Below are positions 1 through 4,920 of a stretch of 5,586 bases of DNA, one piece after another. The translations under genes and the position numbers were made by a program. The stretch's first letter is position 1. Each line of letters begins with the position of its first letter. A model generated the notes under the pieces. It ran no database searches, was not told the DNA's origin, and worked only from the letters and a program-made list of their open reading frames with translations. Source of the stretch: Propionibacteriaceae bacterium (GTDB lineage Bacteria > Actinomycetota > Actinomycetes > Propionibacteriales > Propionibacteriaceae). The stretch spans positions 1 to 5,586 of the forward strand of contig JAJTCL010000258.1 in NCBI GenBank assembly GCA_021323255.1. Reading direction: 5' to 3'.

Positions 1-402
1 GGTGGCGATGTCGGTGATGTCTTGGCCGGAGAAGTCCTGCGTAATCAGGCGCCGGTTGAACAGCTGCGCCCAGTCGGTGCAGAACACTTCAAACCGCGGC
101 GAATCGCTCGAGCGCTCACGCACGTACCGCAGGGAGACAATCTGGCCGGCGAACTCAAGATTCCCCGAATCCCCCAGGCCAATCTTGACGGTCTGCCCGA
201 CGCTTGGCGTGAATCCCTCGTCCCGGTTGATGATGAACCGCGCCGTGTCCTGCTCGTTGTTGCGGTTCTGGTCAATCGACAGGGAGGCAATCTGGACCGC
301 CGTCGTGCGGACCACGTCGTTGATGAGGATGACGACGTTGGGCGTGAACACGCCCGAGATGCAGTCGTTGGAGATCGCGATGTTGGAGCGGGCCTGGGCC
401 AT
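1..402 (-). CDS. Tail hub/baseplate-like protein, N-terminal 134 residues (3' end outside window)
   Basis: Begins at ATG 402..400, directly after the tape measure TAA (405..403), giving TAAATG, and stays open to the left edge. The N-terminus reads MAQARSNIAISNDCISGVFT, followed by VVILINDVVRTTAVQIASLS (about residues 23-42), NNEQDTARFII, then FTPSVGQTVKIGLGDSGNLE and FAGQIVSLRYV (64-94), and finally FEVFCTDWAQLFNRRLITQD before FSGQDITDIAT. A short beta-barrel opening with F-A-G-x-I, followed by a strand leading into D-W/Y-x-x-L-x-x-R-R-L, is typical of hub proteins of the gp27/gpD/Tal kind that cap the distal end of the tail tube. Immediate position after the tape measure gene fits a distal tail or hub component. 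No good Shine-Dalgarno is visible apart from GGGGG about 12 nt upstream, so coupling to tape measure termination is likely. The specific subfamily is uncertain because only the N-terminus is present. Confidence 0.75.
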   Translation of the reverse strand, partial: MAQARSNIAISNDCISGVFTPNVVILINDVVRTTAVQIASLSIDQNRNNEQDTARFIINRDEGFTPSVGQTVKIGLGDSGNLEFAGQIVSLRYVRERSSDSPRFEVFCTDWAQLFNRRLITQDFSGQDITDIAT

Positions 403-2760
403 TTATGCCGCCGCCCCCACCGGTTGCCGTGACCGATACTTCCGATCCAGCCCGCGCTCGACGTGCCGGACGAGGACGTCGCCGTCAAGATAGACGTTGG
501 TCACGTGCTCGCCGCCACCGGGCACGGCATCGCCAGGACGGATGACAGCCTCCACACCATGCAGCATGGCCAGCGTCCCGCGGCCAAAGTTCCTAAAGCC
601 CTTGGACCCGCCTGCAAAGCCCTCGATCTCGCCGCCGCCCCGGTGCTCTAGGTCAGTCGAGTCGATGGTGCGGATGTTGAGCGAGATGTCACTACTCGCT
701 GCAGCACGTAGAGCTTCGATCGCGCGCCGTACTTCATCGATGATCCGTCGCGCCGCCTCCGGGCTGCTGTGGACTTCCTTCCCTTGCGTCAGGATCTTCC
801 ACATGCGGGCACCGTCTTCGCCCAACATGCCCATGTACTTGTTGATCTCGTCAAAGCCGCCCTCGAATTCATCCGCAAACGCCTCGACCAGATCGCGCCC
901 CTTGTCGCGGTCGAAGATGCTGAACAGCGCCTTGCCGATACTGATCGCTGCTTGTGCTGCCGAGACGATGCCGCCGATACCTGAGATGATGCCGGTGAAG
1001 CCGCTCAGGATGGACTTGAGGCCGCCCCCGCTGGTCAGCGTGTCCATCCCCTTTTTGAGGCTGTCCCACGCCTTGACTCCGACGTTGATCCCGTTCGTCA
1101 GGGTCGCCAGCGCACTGACCAGCGAACTGCCAGCCACTTGCGCGAGGTCGGTCATGGACTTGGCGAGGGCGTCCACTTCCGTCTTCCATGTCTTGGTGTC
1201 CTTGCCCGCCTTGAGGAACTTCCCGCCGACCATTTCCGCCGACAACGCAAAGCCTGGGAGCGTGCTCAGGCCGAGGCTGATCTTGCTGTTGACGGCATTG
1301 ATTGCATCGAGATACTTGAACCATTCGCCCGTGAGGCCGCCCAACACGTTGACCTCGGTGCTCTTGCGGAAGTTCAGCCCATCGACGCCTTCGGTGATGC
1401 CCATGTTGGCCTTCATCACCATCTCGTAGTAGGCCTTGAGCGCAATGCGCGTCTCTTCGTACGACTGCCTAGTGGCCTCGGCTCTGTCTCGCGCATTCTC
1501 CTTGACGTTCCGCGAGAATTCTTCCTCGGCCTTCTTCTGGTCGGCCTTCAGCTTGTCGTAGTCCTTTTTCGCCTGTTCCAGTTCGTCTTTGTACGCTTGA
1601 GACTCACGCGCCAGCGCACCAGGGTCCGCGAACGGCAGCGTGATCTTGGCCTCCGGCCTGAGCTTCTTAGCGAGCTCGTCCCACGACTTGAACTGCGCCG
1701 CGTCCCCGATGAAGTTAAAGAACTCCGTCCACGATTCAGTCGCCTTGCCCAGCACCAGGTTCATGTCGCTCACGCGACGGGTCACGACGTTCTCCACCGA
1801 TGTCCACACCTTGGACATGCGCTCACCGAGCGTCAGCGTCTGCTCTCCGAGTTCGGCCGTCTTCTTGCGGGCCGCCTCCATAGCAGCCTCGTAGAACGCC
1901 ATCTTCTTTTCTGATTCAGTCAATTCCTCGACGGTCTTGCCTATTTTCTGGGCGTACTTCTCGTTGGCTTCCCCCAGCTTCACGGTCAACCCGAGGTTGT
2001 CCAGGATCATTGGCGACGACCGTCCAAGTGCGGTGATGAGGTCGTTCAGAGACGTTGTGGCGTCCTGTCCCATCGCCTTGCCTAGCGTGGTGGCAGTCTT
2101 CGCCAACTCGCCCATCGCATCCGACGTCACCGGCAGGCCGAGTAGCATGGCCTTGTTCGCCTGCGTCATCAGATCGAGGTTGCTGACCAGCCCTCGCGTC
2201 CCCTCTTGCATCGCTCCGAGCATCACTTCGCTGTTCTGCTTTGCGCCATTGCTCAGACGCTGGAACGACGTCTCGACGCCCTGCAGCTTCGCGCCCTGCT
2301 CGATGAACCGGCCTACTTCTGAGGTGACCTTGGAAATGGCCGTGGCCGCAAGATTGGCCGCTGTGAACTGGCCGAAACTGCTAGAGAGCACGCTCGACGC
2401 TTTAGAAAAGAGCGACGTCTGCTGCTCGACTTGCGCCGTGGCCTTGGCGAGGTTCTGGAGGTGAGCCGGCGCTTCTTGCCCGAGTGCTTTGTACTTGGCG
2501 ATCGCCTCAGTGATCGTGGCGTTTACGCGCTTCTGTTCCGTCTCGGTCAGCCGAGATGCGCCGCCGATCTTGTCAATGGCCGCAGCCACTTGTGTGGCTT
2601 CCTGAATCACCCCTCGGCCGGAGAACGAGGTGTCCAGCCGCTTCATCGACCCTTCGACCTTGGAGATGTTGGCCTGCCACAGATTCAGCGACGACTCCGC
2701 CTTCTTGACCGCGTCAAGAAAGGAGCTGAAATCTGCGACAAATTTTGCGGAAACAGCCAA
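403..2760 (-). CDS. Phage tail tape measure protein
   Basis: 785 aa. It fills the tail lumen during assembly, sets tail length, and usually leaves the tail early in DNA injection. The start is TTG at 2760: the codon two positions earlier is the TGA that ends the chaperone fusion, the next ATG is residue 39, and GGAG lies 7 nt upstream. Order of regions: helical N-terminus (MAVSAKFVADFSSFLDAVKK onward); Ala-rich heptad-like helices to about 160; a typical tape measure core at about 160-320 with GLVSNLDLMTQANKAMLLGL, ITALGRSSPMILDNLGL and YAQKIGKTVEELTESEKK; a strongly charged coiled coil at about 383-450; a Gly/Ile/Ala-rich hydrophobic stretch at about 582-615 that may insert in a membrane; and the C-terminal FRNFGRGTLAMLHGVEAVI (722-740) with VYLDG near 756-760. 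At roughly 0.15 nm per residue, the known rule for these proteins, the tail would be near 120 nm. It ends with TAA abutting the next ATG. Confidence 0.93.
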   Translation of the reverse strand: MAVSAKFVADFSSFLDAVKKAESSLNLWQANISKVEGSMKRLDTSFSGRGVIQEATQVAAAIDKIGGASRLTETEQKRVNATITEAIAKYKALGQEAPAHLQNLAKATAQVEQQTSLFSKASSVLSSSFGQFTAANLAATAISKVTSEVGRFIEQGAKLQGVETSFQRLSNGAKQNSEVMLGAMQEGTRGLVSNLDLMTQANKAMLLGLPVTSDAMGELAKTATTLGKAMGQDATTSLNDLITALGRSSPMILDNLGLTVKLGEANEKYAQKIGKTVEELTESEKKMAFYEAAMEAARKKTAELGEQTLTLGERMSKVWTSVENVVTRRVSDMNLVLGKATESWTEFFNFIGDAAQFKSWDELAKKLRPEAKITLPFADPGALARESQAYKDELEQAKKDYDKLKADQKKAEEEFSRNVKENARDRAEATRQSYEETRIALKAYYEMVMKANMGITEGVDGLNFRKSTEVNVLGGLTGEWFKYLDAINAVNSKISLGLSTLPGFALSAEMVGGKFLKAGKDTKTWKTEVDALAKSMTDLAQVAGSSLVSALATLTNGINVGVKAWDSLKKGMDTLTSGGGLKSILSGFTGIISGIGGIVSAAQAAISIGKALFSIFDRDKGRDLVEAFADEFEGGFDEINKYMGMLGEDGARMWKILTQGKEVHSSPEAARRIIDEVRRAIEALRAAASSDISLNIRTIDSTDLEHRGGGEIEGFAGGSKGFRNFGRGTLAMLHGVEAVIRPGDAVPGGGEHVTNVYLDGDVLVRHVERGLDRKYRSRQPVGAAA

Positions 2761-2763
2761 TGG

Positions 2764-3266
2764 TCAACTCCGCGGAGACTTGTTCAGTTCTTCCACCAAC
2801 ACGTCGTAGACATCTACCGGGAGCTCGCGCACCCACTCGTACCGCCAGTGCAACGTCCTGGCGATGGCGAGGTCTTGCACGATCAGCTCACGGTAGCCGG
2901 GACGTTTTTTCTCGCTTCGATCGCTTTCTCGCAGGCTTCGTCATGTGCGACAACGGCTTCAAGCACTTCCTGAAACGTGTTCTGGTCGAACTTCCGCAGC
3001 CATTCCACCGTCACCGGCAGCGGCTCGCCCTTGAAGTCCACGAACGACCAGTCCTTCACGTAGGCCAGCACCTTGGAGATGCCGACCTGGCGAAGGTCCA
3101 TCGTGAGACCATCGGCGCTGGTTAACCCCATCGGGGCATCCTTGACCTGCGCCACGAACATCTCGCGGTGTTCTCCTGCCGTCAGTTCCTTGGCCAGCTC
3201 CAACCACTCCCCATCCGCCAGCGTTACCCGCACCGTCTCCGGCCGAACAATCGGACATCGCGCCAT
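2764..3266 (-). CDS. Tail assembly chaperone, -1 frameshift fusion product (lambda gpG-T-like role)
   Basis: Predicted 167-aa product made by joining 3266..2904 to 2904..2764, with base 2904 read twice. After Arg-Lys-Asn (codons 119-121) the -1 frame continues with RPGYRELIVQDLAI, then ARTLHWRYEWVRELPVDVYD and LVEELNKSPRS, ending at TGA 2766..2764. The extension adds 46 residues. Its Trp-rich stretch followed by a Leu-Pro and an amphipathic helix looks like genuine protein and resembles extensions made by other frameshifted tail chaperones. The -1 frame has a stop at 2943..2941 just upstream and no ATG, GTG or TTG before the heptamer. Its first GTG (2880) would give a poor 38-aa fragment with no good RBS, so frameshifting is the best explanation. 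In lambda the T part contacts the tape measure protein or recruits tube subunits; the same role is inferred here. Confidence 0.82.
2768..2777 (-). promoter_or_regulatory. Tape measure RBS inside a perfect palindrome
   Basis: CTCCGCGGAG is a perfect 10-nt palindrome. Its last four bases on the minus strand, GGAG (2771..2768), are the Shine-Dalgarno of the tape measure gene, 7 nt before its TTG start. Pairing of CTC with GAG across a 4-nt loop could partly hide the RBS. The stem is short, so any effect would be modest. Confidence 0.5.
2848..2880 (-). other. Inverted repeat downstream of the slippery site, possible stimulator
   Basis: GTGCAA (2880..2875) is complementary to TTGCAC (2853..2848), separated by 21 nt, with the 5' arm starting 23 nt after the heptamer. 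Directly before TTGCAC lies GGACG (2858..2854), which is complementary to CGTCC at 2904..2900. The four arms are in H-type pseudoknot order. The first stem would begin on the last base of the heptamer, which is closer than the usual 5-9 nt spacer, so its role is doubtful. Confidence 0.3.
2883..3266 (-). CDS. Tail assembly chaperone, zero-frame product (lambda gpG-like role)
   Basis: 127 aa, soluble, charged and largely helical in its second half (VEWLRKFDQNTFQEVLEAVV near residues 86-105, then a Glu/Lys/Ala-rich tail). In long-tailed phages the gene between tube and tape measure encodes a chaperone that binds the tape measure protein and recruits tube subunits; it is absent from the finished virion. 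The assignment rests on position, size, and an in-frame A AAA AAC slippery heptamer at codons 119-121 near the 3' end. Ribosomes that do not slip read six more residues (VPATVS) and stop at TGA 2885..2883. There is no strong sequence match I can name to lambda gpG itself. Start ATG at 3266 is fixed by AGGAG and by the stop of the preceding gene 3 nt away. Confidence 0.82.
   Translation of the reverse strand: MARCPIVRPETVRVTLADGEWLELAKELTAGEHREMFVAQVKDAPMGLTSADGLTMDLRQVGISKVLAYVKDWSFVDFKGEPLPVTVEWLRKFDQNTFQEVLEAVVAHDEACEKAIEARKNVPATVS
2904..2910 (-). promoter_or_regulatory. Programmed -1 ribosomal frameshift site A AAA AAC
   Basis: In the zero frame the minus strand reads AGA-AAA-AAC, so the heptamer fits the X_XXY_YYZ rule exactly (A_AAA_AAC), one of the classical -1 slippery sequences in bacteria. 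The next -1 codon is CGT at 2904..2902. It is placed where tail chaperone genes normally shift, close to the end of the zero frame and just before the tape measure gene. Confidence 0.88.
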
Positions 3267-3269
3267 TCG

Positions 3270-3542
3270 TTACTCCTGTAGCGGTCCCACGCTCAACGTG
3301 AACTGGTCACCGCTGACCTGCAACAGATTGACAATCGGCCAAACCCACTTGTGACCCTTGGGCCTCGGCACCACGAATGTGAGCGGCTGTTGCGAGACCG
3401 CGCAGACATCGTGTGACGTCACCTTCGCGGTGACGGTGCTCGTGGCGCCTTCCTGTGTCAGCGTCCACGGGCCGAGGCTGGCGGCGGTGTGATACCCCCA
3501 CTTGATGAACGCCTCGGTCCCGCGGATCACTGCCTTGTTCAT
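3270..3542 (-). CDS. Small tail-module protein of unknown function (90 aa)
   Basis: I do not recognise a family with confidence. It is real coding sequence by its tight fit (8 nt after the major tail gene, 3 nt before the chaperone gene), its RBS, and its protein-like composition. The 90 residues alternate short polar and hydrophobic stretches consistent with beta strands: GPWTLTQEGATSTVTAKVTS near residues 24-43, LTFVVPRPKGHKWVWPI near 54-70, and a Trp-Pro containing strand before SGDQFTLSVGP. There is no signal peptide, no membrane segment and no cysteine pair suggesting secretion (a single Cys at about residue 47). Its place between tube and chaperone suggests a minor virion component, a tail completion or tube-associated protein, or an accessory chaperone. 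None of these roles is shown by the sequence. Confidence 0.8.
   Translation of the reverse strand: MNKAVIRGTEAFIKWGYHTAASLGPWTLTQEGATSTVTAKVTSHDVCAVSQQPLTFVVPRPKGHKWVWPIVNLLQVSGDQFTLSVGPLQE
3273..3277 (-). promoter_or_regulatory. RBS of the tail chaperone gene inside the end of the 90-aa gene
   Basis: AGGAG lies 6 nt before the ATG at 3266. It forms part of the last Gln-Glu codons of the 90-aa gene, with its TAA stop immediately following, so initiation is likely coupled to termination upstream. Confidence 0.75.
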
Positions 3543-3548
3543 GGACTA

Positions 3549-3552
3549 CCTC
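3549..3552 (-). promoter_or_regulatory. RBS of the 90-aa gene overlapping the upstream stop
   Basis: GAGG lies 6 nt before the ATG at 3542 and overlaps the TGA stop of the major tail gene (TGAGGTAGTCC-ATG on the minus strand). This supports the ATG and suggests coupled translation. Confidence 0.65.
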
Positions 3553-3949
3553 AGAACTGCGATCCCCAGCTGCCGTTAGCCGCGAAGTTCCCGCTGATGG
3601 TCACGGCTGCGCTCACACTTGTGTCCATCGAGATGTCCAGCCACGCCGGCCCGTAGAAGTACTTGGTGGTGATGTCCGAGGACGGGTAGAGATACAGCTT
3701 GCACCCATCGGTGGACGCCGCCGCGGTGAACGGCTTCGATTCCGTGTCGTCCCAGAAGCCCGAGAACGTGCCCTGCAGATCCGGCAGCCCCTGCACGTAG
3801 GTCTTGTTCGCATCACCGAACGCGGTGACTTCGATCTTGTCGGTCGTCTTGTTGACCGTCCAGGCGTTCAGCTTGATCACGTTGGTGGCCGCGCCACTGC
3901 CCGTGGTCGAGAGATAGACAACGCCCTTGCGTCCTGCGTATACAGCCAT
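3551..3949 (-). CDS. Phage major tail (tail tube) protein
   Basis: Structural protein of 132 aa, expected to polymerise into the tail tube through which DNA passes. The evidence is sequence character and position: a small, beta-rich, Gly/Ser/Thr-rich protein with the tail-tube-like elements TAFGDANKTYVQGLPDLQG (about residues 42-60), SGFWDDTESKPF (63-74), DGCKLYLYPSS (81-91) and the ending VTISGNFAANGSWGSQF. It lies two genes upstream of a frameshifted tail chaperone followed by a tape measure gene, which is the usual place for the tube gene in long-tailed phages. The ATG at 3949 has a strong AGGAG at 6 nt. No sheath gene is visible in the window, which leans towards a siphovirus-like tail, but a sheath gene could lie outside. 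The gene begins 17 nt after the glycosyltransferase, so its product is an obvious candidate acceptor for the sugar cassette; that is inference only. Confidence 0.82.
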   Translation of the reverse strand: MAVYAGRKGVVYLSTTGSGAATNVIKLNAWTVNKTTDKIEVTAFGDANKTYVQGLPDLQGTFSGFWDDTESKPFTAAASTDGCKLYLYPSSDITTKYFYGPAWLDISMDTSVSAAVTISGNFAANGSWGSQF

Positions 3950-3955
3950 CGTTTA

Positions 3956-3960
3956 CTCCT
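3956..3960 (-). promoter_or_regulatory. Strong RBS of the major tail protein gene
   Basis: AGGAG stands 6 nt before the ATG at 3949. It fixes that start and fits a highly expressed structural protein. Nearly the same leader (AGGAGTAACGAATG) occurs before the tail chaperone gene. Confidence 0.8.
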
Positions 3961-3975
3961 GCCGCCTCATGCGGC
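3961..3975 (-). other. Small inverted repeat over the glycosyltransferase stop, next to the tail protein RBS
   Basis: The minus strand reads GCCGC-ATGAG-GCGGC, a perfect 5-bp stem with a 5-nt loop. It covers the TGA stop of the glycosyltransferase (3969..3967) and ends immediately before the AGGAG of the major tail gene. No U-run follows, so it is not a rho-independent terminator. It could shield the RBS region or mark an RNA processing point, or be chance. Confidence 0.3.
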
Positions 3976-4920
3976 CTTGTGATGAATGAGCCGTGAGAGG
4001 TCACCCAACACCGTCTTGGCGCGGTCCACCCACGACGCCTCGGCCACACAGGCCGGCAATGCCGCAGCCACCCTGGCCCGCTCTTCTGGTCGATCCAGCC
4101 ATGAGCGAATCAGGTCTGAGGCCTCGGCCGGAGAGGTAAACGTGGGGACACAGTCCCCAAACACTTCCTTGACTTCCGCCCGGTATTCCGAAATGTGAAA
4201 CGACCCGCACGCCGCGAGCTCGTAGGCCCGAGGACTCAGCGACTCGGCATGGGTAATTCTCGGGTTGTCCCGGTGGAACCCCTTGATCCGTCGATACAGG
4301 TTGAGACCGATCTTGGTCCGCCGATACAACGAGCCCGCCGTTTCGTTGGCAATCGGCGTGCTCCGCACACACGCCAGCACCTGCTTGTTCAGCCCGAACC
4401 CCTTCCATGTCCCATAGAGTCCGAGGTCAATCCCGGTCCAGTCGATGCTGTTGAACCACGTGACCCGTTCGGGGAAGCCCGACCCGACAAAGACCACGTC
4501 ATGGCTCGGCAAGTCCCCGATCGACTTGGCTGACTGGAAGTGCTTCAGTGGGTGCCACGCATGTGGCAAATACCCGGTGTTGGGATTGACCGTCTTGAAC
4601 TTCATCAACAACACCGCATCTGGGTGCAGCAGCATGGCCGACACGACGAGCACGACGTCCACCTGATGGCGCAGCGCCATCTCGAGCACACCGATCCCAG
4701 CGTGGTAGACGATGTCGGCGGTATTCGGCTTCGCCAAATCAGGCTGCGTCTTCTTCTTCGTACGCCAGAGGGCGTGCAGCGCCTTGTGGCTCGCCTCGAT
4801 CCTGGTGTCCAGCCGATACGTCACAACGTCCGCGCCGTGACACCGCAGGCCGTACAGCAGGCCGTCGTAGACGTCCGCCGTGGACCACGTCGCGCCTGGA
4901 TGAACCAGCAGCAGCCTCAC
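3967..4920 (-). CDS. CgeB-like GT-B glycosyltransferase (glycosyl transferases group 1 type)
   Basis: Probable cytoplasmic glycosyltransferase of 317 aa that would move a sugar from a nucleotide donor to an acceptor not identifiable here. The start chosen is GTG at 4920, giving VRLLLVHPG, a typical first beta strand of the fold. It overlaps the aminotransferase stop as GTGA. The frame is open further upstream, but that part reads as low-complexity shadow of the aminotransferase; a GTG three codons earlier is also possible. Visible blocks: YLPHAWHPLKH (118-127), the second-domain opening DVVFVGSGFPERV (141-153), IDLGLYGTW (164-172), TKIGLNLYRR (202-211), and the donor-side signature SLSPRAYELAACGSFHISEY (227-246) followed by PTFTSPAEASDLI. 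The last blocks match the C-terminal domain of spore maturation protein CgeB and related proteins. The N-terminal domain looks short: residues 94-107 run almost directly into VNPNTGYLPHAW, where relatives as I recall them have some 40-50 more residues. Family call is strong; activity is uncertain. Confidence 0.82.
   Translation of the reverse strand: MRLLLVHPGATWSTADVYDGLLYGLRCHGADVVTYRLDTRIEASHKALHALWRTKKKTQPDLAKPNTADIVYHAGIGVLEMALRHQVDVVLVVSAMLLHPDAVLLMKFKTVNPNTGYLPHAWHPLKHFQSAKSIGDLPSHDVVFVGSGFPERVTWFNSIDWTGIDLGLYGTWKGFGLNKQVLACVRSTPIANETAGSLYRRTKIGLNLYRRIKGFHRDNPRITHAESLSPRAYELAACGSFHISEYRAEVKEVFGDCVPTFTSPAEASDLIRSWLDRPEERARVAAALPACVAEASWVDRAKTVLGDLSRLIHHKAA
4917..4920 (-). promoter_or_regulatory. 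GTGA start-stop overlap (translational coupling)
   Basis: The GTG start of the glycosyltransferase (4920..4918) and the TGA stop of the aminotransferase (4919..4917) share bases. The only Shine-Dalgarno-like run is GGGG, 8 nt before the GTG. Re-initiation by ribosomes finishing the aminotransferase is therefore the likely way the second gene is translated. Confidence 0.75.

Noticed and set aside
45..488. Minus-strand open frame of 147 codons crossing the tape measure/hub junction
   Set aside because: It is Ser/Thr/Arg-rich and out of frame with both the tape measure C-terminus and the hub protein, which each carry recognisable tail-protein features and abut precisely as TAAATG.
497..1429. 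Long plus-strand open frame (310 codons) opposite the tape measure gene
   Set aside because: It is antisense to a well-supported tape measure protein. Its translation is rich in Ser, Arg, Pro and Leu without family motifs, as expected for the complement of GC-rich coding DNA.
1138..1914. Plus-strand open frame of 258 codons opposite the tape measure coiled-coil region
   Set aside because: The Leu/Arg/Val-rich translation with repeated hydrophobic runs mirrors the Lys/Glu-rich coiled coil on the other strand; no RBS or family signature was seen.
2764..2880. Separate small gene starting at GTG 2880 in the chaperone -1 frame
   Set aside because: It would be 38 aa with no good Shine-Dalgarno. 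The in-frame A AAA AAC just upstream and the known genetics of tail chaperones explain the frame better as an extension.
3961..3975. Rho-independent terminator after the glycosyltransferase gene
   Set aside because: The stem is only 5 bp and is followed by an AGGAG ribosome binding site rather than a U-run.
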